A stretch of 64,000 nucleotides of DNA, from positions 1 to 64,000 of the forward strand of contig JBGOZF010000013.1 of NCBI GenBank assembly GCA_041480065.1. Direction: 5' to 3'. This stretch comes from Fen-999 sp041480065 (GTDB taxonomy: Bacteria > Pseudomonadota > Gammaproteobacteria > Burkholderiales > Rhodocyclaceae). A program made the translations under genes and the position numbers. The notes under the pieces are model-generated. The model was not told the origin of the DNA, made no database searches, and saw only the letters and a program-made list of their open reading frames with translations. Below are positions 36,474-45,905 of this stretch, piece by piece. Every line of letters starts with the position of its first letter. Position 1 is the stretch's first letter.

Positions 36474-37505
36474 CTAGAGCACCACGGTTTGCGGCTGGCC
36501 GGTTGCGCAATTCTCGATGCGGCCGATCAGATAGACGTGTTCGCCGGCTGCGCTCAGCAGGTCTACCGCCTGCCGCTCGTAGTCCTGCGCCACCACCACC
36601 ACCATGCCGATACCGCAGTTGAAGACGCGGTGCATCTCGCTGTCGGCGACATTGCCTTCCCGCTGCAGCCACTGGAACAGCGGCGGCAGCGGCCAACCGT
36701 TCCGGTCCAATACGGCGGCAACGCCCGGCGTCAGGATGCGCGGAATGTTGTCGAGCAACCCGCCGCCGGTGATGTGCGCCAGGCCCTTGACGGGCAGCGC
36801 CTGCATCAGCGCCAGCAGCGCCTTGACGTAGATGTGGGTCGGCGCCAGCACCGCTTCGGCGAAGCTGCGGCCGTAGAAGTCGGCATCGAAGTCCGGCTTG
36901 GCCCGTTCCAGGATGCGCCTGATCAGCGAGTAGCCGTTGGAATGCGCACCCGACGATGCAAGGCCCAGTATCGAGTCGCCCGACTGGATTTGCGAGCCGT
37001 CGATGATCGCGGACTTCTCGACGACACCGACGGCAAAGCCGGCGAGATCGTATTCGCCGTCCGGATACATGCCCGGCATCTCGGCGGTCTCGCCGCCGAT
37101 CAGCGCGCAGCCGGCCAGTTCACAGCCCTTGGCGACGCCTTCGATCACCTGCGCCGCCACGTCGACGTCGAGCTTGCCGCAGGCGAAGTAATCGAGGAAG
37201 AACAGCGGCTCTGCCCCCTGCACGAGGATGTCATTGACGCTCATGGCCACCAGATCCTGGCCGATGGTGTCGTGCTTGTTCAGTTGAAAGGCGAGCTTGA
37301 GCTTGGTGCCGACGCCGTCGGTGCCGGACACCAGCACCGGTTCGCGATACTTGTGCGTGATCTCGAACAAAGCCCCGAAGCCGCCGATGCCGGCCAGCAC
37401 CTCGGGACGCATGGTGCGCTTGGCCGCGGGCTTGATCCGTTCGACGAGGGCGTCGCCGGCGTCGATATCGACACCGGCATCGCGATAGGTGAGAGCGTCG
37501 CTCAA
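36474..37505 (-). CDS. purM: Phosphoribosylformylglycinamidine cyclo-ligase (AIR synthetase)
   Basis: This 343-residue PurM converts FGAM plus ATP to aminoimidazole ribonucleotide in purine synthesis. It shows LTYRDAGVDIDAGDALVERI at the N-terminus, LVSGTDGVGTKLKLAFQLNK and the conserved ALIGGETAEMPGMY. It diverges from the AI-2E-family gene; the purM | perM-hda order is common in betaproteobacteria. It precedes the kinase fusion gene on the same strand by 42 bases. Confidence 0.96.
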   Translation of the reverse strand: MSDALTYRDAGVDIDAGDALVERIKPAAKRTMRPEVLAGIGGFGALFEITHKYREPVLVSGTDGVGTKLKLAFQLNKHDTIGQDLVAMSVNDILVQGAEPLFFLDYFACGKLDVDVAAQVIEGVAKGCELAGCALIGGETAEMPGMYPDGEYDLAGFAVGVVEKSAIIDGSQIQSGDSILGLASSGAHSNGYSLIRRILERAKPDFDADFYGRSFAEAVLAPTHIYVKALLALMQALPVKGLAHITGGGLLDNIPRILTPGVAAVLDRNGWPLPPLFQWLQREGNVADSEMHRVFNCGIGMVVVVAQDYERQAVDLLSAAGEHVYLIGRIENCATGQPQTVVL

Positions 37506-37614
37506 GTTGAAGTCCTTCAGTTGATGTCGATGAGTGGGCCGGATACAGTTATGGTTTTCCGCGCCCCGGGGTCATCCCGCCCTGCTGTCCGACAGAAGCG
37601 CGATTTTACCGGAA

Positions 37615-38709
37615 ATGGCCCTCCCTCCTGAAGCCGTGAACTACCGTCTGCAAGCCGCCCTCTGGATCAGCCTGGGCCTGGGCATGCTCGGCCTGCTGTA
37701 CCTGCTGAGCCCCATCCTGACGCCTTTCCTGCTCGCAGGCATCCTTGCTTACGTCTGCAACCCCATGGTAGACCGGCTGCAGGGACTTCGACTGCCGCGG
37801 CTGTTGGCGGTGGTGGTGGTATTGCTGCTGCTCGCGGCCGTGCTGGCGGCGCTGGCGCTGATCCTGGTGCCGCTGCTGGCCGATGAGGCGTCGATCCTGT
37901 CCTCCCGGTTGCCCGAATGGCTGGCGACGGTCAATGACAGGCTGGGGCCATGGCTGTCGGAACGCTTCGGCGCTCATCTCAACTTCGATCCGGCCGCGCT
38001 GAAGAAGTTGATCGGCGAGAACTCGAGCGGCCTGCAGGCGCTCGGCAACAAGCTGTTCGAGTCGCTGAGGATAGGCGGCGCAGCGGTGACCGGGCTGCTG
38101 GTCACCCTGGTGCTGGTGCCCGTCGTCATGTTCTACCTTCTGCTCGACTGGCACCCGCTGCTGGCGCGGATGGACAATGCGGTGCCGCGCGCGTGGCACG
38201 ACAAGGTCGCCGTCATGGCCACCGACGTCGACACGGTGCTGTCGCGCTTTCTGCGCGGCCAGATCCTGGTCATGGTGGTGCTCGCCGTCTACTACAGCGT
38301 CGCACTGACAATTGCCGGACTGCCGTCGGCTCTGACCATAGGCATTCTTACCGGCCTGCTGATCTTCGTCCCCTATCTGGGTTTCGCCACCGGGTTGGTT
38401 CTCGCGCTGCTCGTGGCGGCGCTCCAGTTCGCCGGCTTCGGTCCGGTCATCGCGGTCCTGATCGTTTTCGGAATCGGCCAGGTATTGGAAGGCTTCCTGC
38501 TCACACCCTTCCTGGTCGGCAGCCGCATCGGCCTGCACCCGCTGGCGGTGATCTTCGCCCTCATGGCCTTCGGCCAGTTGTTCGGCTTCTTCGGCATCCT
38601 GTTGGCGTTGCCGGCCTCGGCGGCCCTGCTGATCGGCCTGCGCGAGGTGCGCGCGCTCTACCTGGCCAGCCGCTTCTATCGGGGCGAAGCCGGTGGAGAC
38701 GGCGCGTGA
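37615..38709 (+). CDS. AI-2E family transporter (PerM-like)
   Basis: This 364-residue inner-membrane protein has about seven or eight hydrophobic helices. The family pattern is present, with LLAGILAYVCNPMVDRLQ near the start, a soluble loop, and GLLIFVPYLGFATGLVLALL plus a C-terminal LVGSRIGLHPLAVIFALMAF. The AI-2 export role of the family is known for a few members only. ATG 37615 begins the homologous region. The stop overlaps the hda start (GTGA). Confidence 0.88.
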   Translation: MALPPEAVNYRLQAALWISLGLGMLGLLYLLSPILTPFLLAGILAYVCNPMVDRLQGLRLPRLLAVVVVLLLLAAVLAALALILVPLLADEASILSSRLPEWLATVNDRLGPWLSERFGAHLNFDPAALKKLIGENSSGLQALGNKLFESLRIGGAAVTGLLVTLVLVPVVMFYLLLDWHPLLARMDNAVPRAWHDKVAVMATDVDTVLSRFLRGQILVMVVLAVYYSVALTIAGLPSALTIGILTGLLIFVPYLGFATGLVLALLVAALQFAGFGPVIAVLIVFGIGQVLEGFLLTPFLVGSRIGLHPLAVIFALMAFGQLFGFFGILLALPASAALLIGLREVRALYLASRFYRGEAGGDGA

Positions 38710-39413
38710 CGCAACTGCTGCTTGATCTGAAGCCCGAGCAGTTGCCGACACTCGACAACTTCGTCGCCGGCGAGAATGCCGAACTGGTCGGACGACTTGA
38801 GGCGCTGACGGACGGCCGCGGTTTCGATGCCATCTACCTCTGGGGACCGGACGGCAGCGGCAAGAGCCACCTGCTCGCCGCGACCGCGGCAGAGGCCTCG
38901 CGACAACGCCCGGTCAGTCTGATGACCGGCGCCGAGACCGGCGCCGAAATCGCCGCCCCACCCGGCGCCCTGATCACCATCGACGATGTGCAGGCGCTGA
39001 ACGAGGCGGCACAAGTCGCACTGTTCAGGATCTTCAATGCCGCCCGCCTGGCCGGCCTCGCGCTCCTGCTTTCCGGCACCGAGCCGCCATCCCGCCTGCT
39101 TCTGCGCGAGGACCTGCGCACACGCATCGGCCACAGTCTGGTCTTCGAGGTGAAGTCGCTGACCGACGAAGAGAAATCCGCGGCCCTGCGGCGCCACGCG
39201 CTGATGCGCGGCATGCGCGTGGACGAGGGTCTGGTACGCTATCTCCTGCGCCACGGCCGGCGCGATCTGCCCTCGCTGATGGCCGTGCTCGACAACCTCG
39301 ACCGCGCAACGCTTCAACAACAACGGCCGGCCACACTGCCGCTGCTGAAAGAGGTGATGGAATTGCAATTCAGCGAAAGTGAAAACGACAACGATGAATC
39401 TGGTTCTGTTTGA
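38706..39413 (+). CDS. hda: DnaA regulatory inactivator Hda
   Basis: This 235-residue AAA+ protein resembles DnaA domain III: Walker A GPDGSGKSHLL at about 47-57, ITIDDVQAL for Walker B, and a C-terminal lid. The N-terminal MTQLLLDLKPE holds a QL-type clamp-binding motif. It promotes hydrolysis of DnaA-bound ATP with the sliding clamp, limiting re-initiation. GTG 38706 overlaps the perM stop, and family length supports that start. Confidence 0.92.
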   Translation: MTQLLLDLKPEQLPTLDNFVAGENAELVGRLEALTDGRGFDAIYLWGPDGSGKSHLLAATAAEASRQRPVSLMTGAETGAEIAAPPGALITIDDVQALNEAAQVALFRIFNAARLAGLALLLSGTEPPSRLLLREDLRTRIGHSLVFEVKSLTDEEKSAALRRHALMRGMRVDEGLVRYLLRHGRRDLPSLMAVLDNLDRATLQQQRPATLPLLKEVMELQFSESENDNDESGSV

Positions 39414-40056
39414 TCTCGATAACACACTGATCGCCGGCGACTCGGACTTCGAGTGGGCCCAGTTCCTCATCGGCAAGGGCGTACTCGACCGGGAGGTCCA
39501 TGAGGCCCGCAACATCGAGTTCTACGATCAGTACCGGGCCGGCACGCTCGACATCCAGGCCTTCCTCGATTTTCAACTGGCGCCGCTGGCCCGCCATCCG
39601 CGCGCCGAGCTGGATGCCTGGCACCGCGAATTCATGGCCACGCACATCCGTCCCCTGATCGGCGCCCCGGCGCGGGCGCTGGTCCAGCGCCACCTTGATG
39701 ACGACAGCCTGGTCGCCATCGTCACCGCCACCAACAGCTTCGTCACCGGGCCGATCGCCCGCGAATTCGGCGTCGCCCACCTGATCGCGACGATCCCGGC
39801 ACAGGAGGATGGCCGCTTCACCGGCAAGCCGCGCGGCACGCCGTCCTTCAAGGCCGGCAAGATCGAGCGGGTGGAAGGCTGGCTTGAATCCATGGGGCTC
39901 TGGTGGAGCAGTTTCCAGGCCAGCTGGTTCTACAGCGATTCGCTCAACGACCTGCCACTGCTTGCGAAAGTCACGCAGCCGGTGGCGGTGGATCCTGACG
40001 ACACGCTGCGCTCGCATGCTGCAAGCCATGGCTGGCCCATCATCAGTCTGCGCTAG
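39394..40056 (+). CDS. HAD-IB family hydrolase (SerB-like phosphatase)
   Basis: This 220-residue haloacid dehalogenase-type phosphatase has motif I LFDLDNTLIAGDSD with nucleophile D, motif II VTATN and motif IV YSDSLNDLPLL. The substrate is unknown, although the family includes phosphoserine phosphatase. ATG 39394 is preferred; GTG 39379 is possible. It overlaps hda by 20 bases, as in the conserved betaproteobacterial cluster. Confidence 0.88.
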   Translation: MNLVLFDLDNTLIAGDSDFEWAQFLIGKGVLDREVHEARNIEFYDQYRAGTLDIQAFLDFQLAPLARHPRAELDAWHREFMATHIRPLIGAPARALVQRHLDDDSLVAIVTATNSFVTGPIAREFGVAHLIATIPAQEDGRFTGKPRGTPSFKAGKIERVEGWLESMGLWWSSFQASWFYSDSLNDLPLLAKVTQPVAVDPDDTLRSHAASHGWPIISLR

Positions 40057-40107
40057 ATCGTTGATCTGCTGTATGATTGCCGCCTTTTTCCGGCCTACTC
40101 CCACCGT

Positions 40108-41442
40108 ATGATCCGCAAGCTGCTGCGCCGCGTCTTCCGCCGTGGCGAGCCTACTCCGCACCCGCTGGAAACCATCCCGGCCAGCCGTCACGGCATCCGC
40201 CGGGAGCAGGTGTCGTCGGGTGCCCGACGCGTCTGCGAGACGCTGCAGAAGGACGGCTTCCATGCTTACGTGGTCGGCGGCGCCGTCCGCGACCTGATCG
40301 CGGGCATCGAGCCGAAGGACTTCGACATCGCCACCAACGCCACGCCGGATCAGGTGCGCAGCCTGTTCCGCCGCTCGCGCATCATCGGCCGCCGCTTCCA
40401 GATCGTACACGTCATGCAGGGCCCGGAAACCCTTGAGGTATCGACGTTTCGGGCCGCCCACGACAGCGACACGCTGAAGGACGAACACGGCCGGGTCTTG
40501 CGGGACAACGTCTGGGGCTCGATGGTAGAGGACGCCGCGCGGCGCGACTTCACCATCAACGCGCTCTACTACGATCCGACCAGCGAAGTGGTGCTCGACT
40601 ACCACCGCGGCGTCGAAGACTTGCAGCACAAGACGCTGCGCATGATCGGCGATCCGCGTATCCGCTATCGCGAGGATCCCGTGCGCATGTTGCGTGCCGT
40701 GCGGCTGGCAGCCAAGCTTGGCCTGCGCCTGGATGCGAAACTGGAAGCGCCGATCCGTGAAATGGCGGAGTTGATCGACAACGTGCCCGTTGCGCGCGTG
40801 TTCGACGAGATGCTCAAGCTGCTGTTTTCCGGACATGCGGTCGAGTGTCTGAAGCGCCTGCGCGACGAGGGCCTGCATCACGGCCTGCTGCCGCTCCTGG
40901 ACGTGATTCTCGAACAACCGATGGGCGAGAAGTTCGTCATGCTCTCGCTGGCCAATACCGACGAGCGCGTGCGCGCCGACAAGCCGGTATCGCCCGGGTT
41001 TCTCTTCGCCACCCTGCTCTGGCATGAGGTGCTGGCCGACTGGGAAACGCGCAAGAAGGCCGGCGAACTACCGATGCCGGCGCTTTACGCCGCCATGGAC
41101 GGCGTGCTCGATCAGCAGGCAGAGAAGCTTGCCATCACGCGGCGCATCGCCGGCGACATCAAGGAAATATGGGCTTTGCAGCCGCGCTTCGACAAGCGCG
41201 CCGGACGCGGACCGCTGCGCCTGCTCGAACAACCGCGCTTCCGCGCCGCCTGGGACTTCCTGGTCCTGCGCGCACAGAGCGGCGAAATCGAAACCGAACT
41301 GGCCGACTGGTGGCGCGAGTTCCAGGACGCCGACGACGAACGCCGCGAAGCGATGCTGGTGCCCGATACCGCGAAGAAGCGCCGCCGCTCGCGCGGACAC
41401 GGCCGCAAGGCGACCGAGAAGGCGGCGCCGGAGACGACGTGA
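40108..41442 (+). CDS. pcnB: Poly(A) polymerase I
   Basis: This 444-residue nucleotidyltransferase of the PcnB/CCA class has GGAVRDLIAGIEPKDFDIAT with the DxD-type catalytic motif at about 50-75, then RRDFTINALYYDP and RYREDPVRMLRAVRLAAKLG. The basic C-terminal tail (KKRRRSRGHGRK) fits PcnB rather than CCA-adding enzyme. It adds 3' poly(A) tails that mark RNA for decay. Its stop overlaps folK (GTGA). Confidence 0.93.
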   Translation: MIRKLLRRVFRRGEPTPHPLETIPASRHGIRREQVSSGARRVCETLQKDGFHAYVVGGAVRDLIAGIEPKDFDIATNATPDQVRSLFRRSRIIGRRFQIVHVMQGPETLEVSTFRAAHDSDTLKDEHGRVLRDNVWGSMVEDAARRDFTINALYYDPTSEVVLDYHRGVEDLQHKTLRMIGDPRIRYREDPVRMLRAVRLAAKLGLRLDAKLEAPIREMAELIDNVPVARVFDEMLKLLFSGHAVECLKRLRDEGLHHGLLPLLDVILEQPMGEKFVMLSLANTDERVRADKPVSPGFLFATLLWHEVLADWETRKKAGELPMPALYAAMDGVLDQQAEKLAITRRIAGDIKEIWALQPRFDKRAGRGPLRLLEQPRFRAAWDFLVLRAQSGEIETELADWWREFQDADDERREAMLVPDTAKKRRRSRGHGRKATEKAAPETT

Positions 41443-41927
41443 TCCGTTGCTACGTCGCACTGGGTTCGAATCTGGGCAACCCGCTGGACACCGTCGATGC
41501 CGCAATCGACACACTGGCCGCGCTGCGCGGTTCCATCTTCAAGGCCATGTCTTCGCTCTACCGGACGGCACCGGTCGGCCTGAAGCACCAGCCCGACTTC
41601 ATCAACGCGGTCGTCGCCCTCGATACCCGGCTGCCGCCACGCGAGCTGCTCGATGAGTTGTTCGCGGTGGAGGCCCGCTTCGGTCGCGAGCGCAGCGTCA
41701 GGAATGCGCCGCGCACGCTCGACCTCGACCTGGTCCTGTACGGCGACCTCGTTCAGGACGACCCGGGGCTGACGTTGCCGCATCCGCGCATGCACGAGCG
41801 CGCCTTCGTGCTCATGCCGCTGGCCGAGATCGCCCCCGGACTGGTCGTTCCCGGCCGCGGCCTTGTCGAGACGCTGCTCGAGTCCTGTCGCGACCAGCGC
41901 ATCCACGCGCTGGCCCGGCCATCATGA
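41439..41927 (+). CDS. folK: 2-amino-4-hydroxy-6-hydroxymethyldihydropteridine pyrophosphokinase
   Basis: This 162-residue HPPK of folate synthesis has CYVALGSNLGNP at the start and FGRERSVRNAPRTLDLDLVL, the pterin and Mg-ATP-binding core. It transfers pyrophosphate to the pterin before DHPS. The start is GTG 41439, overlapping pcnB. The stop overlaps the next gene (ATGA). Confidence 0.94.
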   Translation: MIRCYVALGSNLGNPLDTVDAAIDTLAALRGSIFKAMSSLYRTAPVGLKHQPDFINAVVALDTRLPPRELLDELFAVEARFGRERSVRNAPRTLDLDLVLYGDLVQDDPGLTLPHPRMHERAFVLMPLAEIAPGLVVPGRGLVETLLESCRDQRIHALARPS

Positions 41928-42277
41928 ATGGTATTCCAGTCGTCCTGCAGACGGCGCTGCTGCTGGCGGCGTCGAACGTCTTCATGACCTTCGCCTGGTA
42001 CGCCCACCTGAAGAATCTCAGCGACCGACCGTGGTGGATCGCGGCGCTTGTGTCCTGGGGCATCGCGCTGTTCGAGTACCTGATCCAGGTACCGGCCAAT
42101 CGCATCGGCCACAGCGAACTCGACCTGGGCCAGCTCAAGATTCTCCAGGAAGCGATCACCCTGACGGTGTTCGTGCCTTTCGTCCTCTTCTACATGGAAC
42201 AGCCGCTCAAGCTTGACTACCTGTGGGCGGGTTTGTGTATTCTGGGCGCCGTCTACTTCATCTTCAGGGGACCGTAA
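41924..42277 (+). CDS. DMT-family small membrane protein (DUF486)
   Basis: This 117-residue protein has four hydrophobic helices, with FMTFAWYAHLKNLSDRPWWI and QEAITLTVFVPFVLFYMEQP typical of DUF486. The substrate is unknown. It is translationally linked on both sides: ATGA with folK and TAATG with panB. Confidence 0.88.
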   Translation: MNGIPVVLQTALLLAASNVFMTFAWYAHLKNLSDRPWWIAALVSWGIALFEYLIQVPANRIGHSELDLGQLKILQEAITLTVFVPFVLFYMEQPLKLDYLWAGLCILGAVYFIFRGP

Positions 42278-43092
42278 TGACTTACCTGGCCTCCAACAAG
42301 CCGATCACCCTGCCCGAGCTCGCGCGCATGAAGCGCGAAGCCGACAGGATCGCCATGCTCACCGGCTATGACGCCAGCTTTGCCGCGCTCGAGGACCGCT
42401 GCGGCGTCGACGTCATCCTGGTCGGCGATTCGCTGGGCAATGTCATCCAGGGCAAGACCTCGACACTGCCGGTGACCATGGAGCACATGGTCTATCACAC
42501 CGAATGCGTCGCTCACCAGGCCCTGCGTCCCATGGTCGTCGCCGACCTGCCATTCGGCGCCTACCACGAGTCGAAGGAACAGGCCATCCGCAACGCGGGC
42601 AAGCTGCTCGCTGCGGGCGCCGAGATGGTCAAGCTCGAAGGCGGCGAGGTGATGGCCGAGACCGTGCACTTCATGACCGAGCGCGGCGTGCCGGTCTGCG
42701 CCCATATCGGCCTCACGCCTCAGTCGGTGCATGCCTTGGGCGGCTACCGCGTGCAGGGCCGCGACGAGGCCGGTGCCGCGCGCATGAAGAACGACGCCAT
42801 CGCGCTCGAACAGGCCGGCGCCGCGCTGATGGTGCTGGAGATGGTGCCCTCCGGGCTAGCCGGCGAAATCACGCGCACGCTCAAGGTCTGCGCCACCATC
42901 GGCATCGGCGCCGGCCCGGACTGCGACGGCCAGGTACTCGTGCTCTACGACATGCTCGGGCTCTACCCCGGCAGGAAGGGCCGCTTCGTCAAGGACTTCA
43001 TGACCGAGGCGCAAAGCATCGAAGGCGCCGTCACGGCCTATGTCCAGGCCGTCAAGGACAAGTCCTTCCCCGCCCCCGAACACTGCTACTGA
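42277..43092 (+). CDS. panB: 3-methyl-2-oxobutanoate hydroxymethyltransferase
   Basis: This 271-residue PanB, the first step of pantothenate synthesis, makes ketopantoate from alpha-ketoisovalerate and methylene-THF. It shows MLTGYDASFAALEDRCGVDV, VGDSLGNVIQG (Mg site), HIGLTPQSVHALGGYRVQGR and GIGAGPDCDGQVLV. The start overlaps the upstream stop by one base. A 107-bp dispersed repeat lies between it and panC. Confidence 0.96.
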   Translation: MTYLASNKPITLPELARMKREADRIAMLTGYDASFAALEDRCGVDVILVGDSLGNVIQGKTSTLPVTMEHMVYHTECVAHQALRPMVVADLPFGAYHESKEQAIRNAGKLLAAGAEMVKLEGGEVMAETVHFMTERGVPVCAHIGLTPQSVHALGGYRVQGRDEAGAARMKNDAIALEQAGAALMVLEMVPSGLAGEITRTLKVCATIGIGAGPDCDGQVLVLYDMLGLYPGRKGRFVKDFMTEAQSIEGAVTAYVQAVKDKSFPAPEHCY

Positions 43093-43153
43093 CGCTCATG
43101 GCTCCGATGGACCACCCCGCATCATGAAATACGCTGACTTCGTAGCGCTTCAT

Positions 43154-43260
43154 GCTGGCAAATGCGCCCACCCCTCCCATCCTCCCCTCGCCGGGAGGCT
43201 ACTGATTGGCTCGCTGCGCTCGATGATCACCAAGCGCACTCACCAATGTCTTTCACGCTA
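43154..43260 (+). repeat. 107-bp dispersed intergenic repeat, copy 2 (before panC)
   Basis: This is the second copy of the element at 13164-13270: 91 of 107 positions are identical with no gaps, and it has the same orientation relative to transcription. It ends 7 bases before the panC ATG. The central hairpin keeps a 6-bp stem (CCTCCC/GGGAGG) although its loop differs. The rest of the 175-base panB-panC gap is featureless. Confidence 0.85.
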
Positions 43261-43267
43261 AGCTGAA

Positions 43268-44095
43268 ATGCAGATCCACGAGACCATCGCCGGCCTGCGC
43301 GCCGCACTGAAGACGGCTGGCCGCGTCGTGCTGGTGCCGACCATGGGCAATCTCCATGAGGGCCACATCTCGCTCATGAAACAGGCGCGTAGCCACGGCG
43401 ACACCGTGGTCGCCACCATCTTCGTGAACCGGCTCCAGTTCAGGCCGGGCGAGGACTTCGACAAGTACCCGCGCACCTTCGACGCCGATTGCGACAAGCT
43501 CTCGGCCGCCGGTGTCGATCTGCTGTTCGCGCCCGATGAAGCCGAGATGTATCCGCGGCCGCAGGGCTACCATGTCGAACCGCCGCCCGAACAGGCCGCA
43601 ACGCTGGACGGCGAGTTCCGGCCCGGGCATTTCCGCGGCGTCGCCACGGTGGTCATGAAACTGTTCCAGATTGCCCAGCCTCAGGCGGCGCTTTTCGGCA
43701 AGAAGGACTACCAGCAGCTTCTCGTCATCCGCAACATGGTCGCCGATTTCAATTTGCCTATCGAGGTCATTGGCGGCGAAACCGTTCGCGCCGCCGACGG
43801 CCTCGCTTTGTCCTCACGCAACGGCTACCTGTCGCAGGTCAAGCGAACCGAAGCGCCGCGCCTGTTCAGGACTCTGACCAAAGTGGTAGGTCAGATCCGC
43901 GCCGGCAATCGTGATTTCCAGACTCTCGAGTGGCTGGCGACCGCCGAATTGCTGGCTGCAGGCTGGTTTCCGGACTATGTTGCGGTGCGCAAAACGTTTG
44001 ATCTACAATTGCCGGCCGTTCACGACTCCGGCTTGGTGGTTCTGGCTGCGGCGCGCCTCGGCAACACCCGCCTGATCGACAACCTGGAAGTCTAG
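43268..44095 (+). CDS. panC: Pantothenate synthetase
   Basis: This 275-residue ATP-dependent ligase joins pantoate and beta-alanine. Signature VPTMGNLHEGHISLMKQAR (HxGH-type) is at about 23-41, followed by FGKKDYQQL and LALSSRNGYLS. The start ATG 43268 lacks a clear ribosome-binding site because the repeat ends just upstream. Translation may depend on coupling or on structure in that repeat. Confidence 0.95.
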   Translation: MQIHETIAGLRAALKTAGRVVLVPTMGNLHEGHISLMKQARSHGDTVVATIFVNRLQFRPGEDFDKYPRTFDADCDKLSAAGVDLLFAPDEAEMYPRPQGYHVEPPPEQAATLDGEFRPGHFRGVATVVMKLFQIAQPQAALFGKKDYQQLLVIRNMVADFNLPIEVIGGETVRAADGLALSSRNGYLSQVKRTEAPRLFRTLTKVVGQIRAGNRDFQTLEWLATAELLAAGWFPDYVAVRKTFDLQLPAVHDSGLVVLAAARLGNTRLIDNLEV

Positions 44096-44168
44096 CGGGC
44101 CCCGGAAACCGTCGCGGATTCGCGTGGGCCGCGTGAGTTGTCGTCCCCCTTTGACCAGAGGATCTACC

Positions 44169-44552
44169 GTGCAACGAATGATGCTGAAATCAAAGCTCCA
44201 CCGCGTCACCGTGACGCAGGCCGAACTCCATTACGAAGGCTCCTGCGCCATCGATGAGGATCTCCTCGACGCCGCCGACATCAGGGAATACCAGCAGATC
44301 GAAATCTGGAACGTCAATAACGGCGAGCGTTTCACCACCTACGCCATCAGGGCCGAACGCGGCTCGGGGACCATCTCAGTGAACGGTGCCGCGGCACGCA
44401 AGGCTGCGCCGGGCGACTTGTTGATCATTGCGACATTCGCCATGTACAACGAACTCGAACTCGCCAAGTTCGAGCCGGATCTGGTGTACGTGGATGCCCG
44501 CAACCGAATGACCCGTCGCAGCAGGAGCATTCCGGCCCAGGCCGCCGCCTGA
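44169..44552 (+). CDS. panD: Aspartate 1-decarboxylase
   Basis: This 127-residue pyruvoyl enzyme makes beta-alanine for pantothenate. From GTG 44169 the self-cleavage site falls at G24-S25 (HYEGSCAID), the standard E. coli position, which supports this start over ATG 44178. AGAGG lies seven bases upstream. It completes the panB-panC-panD set and converges with a response regulator gene. Confidence 0.95.
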   Translation: MQRMMLKSKLHRVTVTQAELHYEGSCAIDEDLLDAADIREYQQIEIWNVNNGERFTTYAIRAERGSGTISVNGAAARKAAPGDLLIIATFAMYNELELAKFEPDLVYVDARNRMTRRSRSIPAQAAA

Positions 44553-44573
44553 TCTGCCGCCGATTCCGCGTCC

Positions 44574-45905
44574 TCACTTGAAGGAGGCGGGATCGAGTCC
44601 GTGGCGCGCCAGCAACTTGTAGAACTCGGTCCGGTTCCGTTGCGCAAGCCGTGCCGCACGGGCCACGTTACCCGCAGTCGTCTGGAGCAGTTGCGCCAGA
44701 TAATCGCGCTCGAACGCCCGCCGCGCATCGTCGAAGCCGGCCATGTTGCGTTCCTGTTCTTCCCGTAGCAGGCGCCGCACCAGCGTTGCCGGCACCAACG
44801 TAGTCACCGACAGACGCAGCGCCTGCTCGACGATGTTCTCCAATTGACGGACGTTGCCCGGCCAGGGCGCTTCCTGCATCAACGCCAAGGCCTCGGGAGA
44901 GAAGCGGCGTTCGCCGCCATGGCGCGCGACGAACGATGCCACCAGGGCCGGGATATCCTCTTGCCTTTCCGAGAGGGACGGTACGCGCAGGTTCGATGCG
45001 CCCAGCGCATAGTAGAGGTCGGCGCGAAAGCCACCGTCGCGAACAGCCCGGTCAAGCGGCATGGCGCTGGCAGCGATGATGCGCACATCGGGCAGGCCGG
45101 AACGGGACCGGCCGAACATCTCCGCCGTGCTATGCACCAACGGCAGCAATCTCGCCTGTGCCACCGCGGACAGGGCGCCCACCTCGTCAATGAACAGGGT
45201 GCCGCCCTTGGCCGCAAGCATCAGCGGCCCGACACCGGCAGCGCCTGCCGACTGCTTGTCTCCGCCACCGCCGAACAGCTGCGCCTCCAGTTCGGCCGTG
45301 GGTAGCGTGGCACTGGGCGCCACCACGAAAGGCTTGCCGACGCGCGGGCTAATTTCGTGAATCGCCTTGGCCAGGGTTGCCTTGCCGGAACCCGTGGCCC
45401 CGACAATCAGCAGCGGCCGGTCGTCCTCGGCAGCCCGTCTCGCCTGCCGCAGCAGTTCGTCCATCACGACGCTCACCGAGACGATCGCCGCCCGCCAGCG
45501 GCCGTCCTCCGCGGCCGCCATTACCGGCGGCGAGAGTGCCACGGCAGCAGCCACTCGTTCGAGCAGTTCGCGGCCATCGAAAGGCTTGGTCAGAAAACTG
45601 AAGACGCCGCGCTGGGTGGCGGCGACGGCGTCCGGAATAGTGCCGTGCGCGGTCAGAATGATCACCGGCACGGTCGGCGCTTCTTCGTGCAGGCGCTGGA
45701 ACAGCGCATGGCCATCCATGCCGCTCATGCGCAGGTCGGTAATCACCGCTTGCGGACGTTCGCTGCGGAAACGTTCGATCGCTTCCTCGCCCGACGCGGC
45801 CTGAGTGACGTCGTATCCCGCCACCGAGAGCCGAACGCCGATCAGGTGCAGCAGGTCGGGATCATCGTCAACTACCAGGATCTTGGCCTTGTTCATGTCA
45901 TTCAC
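44574..45905 (-). CDS. NtrC/GlrR-family response regulator with degenerate GAFTGA loop
   Basis: The 443-residue protein has a receiver (D57 in ITDLRMSGMDG), a AAA+ domain (Walker A GATGSGKAT at 169-177; Walker B GGTLFIDEV at 234-242) and a Fis-type C-terminal helix-turn-helix (VARAARLAQRNRTEFYKLL). The sigma-54-contacting GAFTGA motif is replaced in register by DKQSAG at 216-221. It probably cannot activate RpoN promoters in the usual way. Context (glrK-qseG-glrR order) gives the identity. Confidence 0.88.
   Translation of the reverse strand: MNDMNKAKILVVDDDPDLLHLIGVRLSVAGYDVTQAASGEEAIERFRSERPQAVITDLRMSGMDGHALFQRLHEEAPTVPVIILTAHGTIPDAVAATQRGVFSFLTKPFDGRELLERVAAAVALSPPVMAAAEDGRWRAAIVSVSVVMDELLRQARRAAEDDRPLLIVGATGSGKATLAKAIHEISPRVGKPFVVAPSATLPTAELEAQLFGGGGDKQSAGAAGVGPLMLAAKGGTLFIDEVGALSAVAQARLLPLVHSTAEMFGRSRSGLPDVRIIAASAMPLDRAVRDGGFRADLYYALGASNLRVPSLSERQEDIPALVASFVARHGGERRFSPEALALMQEAPWPGNVRQLENIVEQALRLSVTTLVPATLVRRLLREEQERNMAGFDDARRAFERDYLAQLLQTTAGNVARAARLAQRNRTEFYKLLARHGLDPASFK

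Noticed and set aside
33027..37631. Plus-strand open frame of 1534 codons opposite the kinase fusion and purM
   Set aside because: It is antisense to two well-supported genes, and its Gly/Asp/Gln/His-rich composition is typical of a GC-rich shadow frame.
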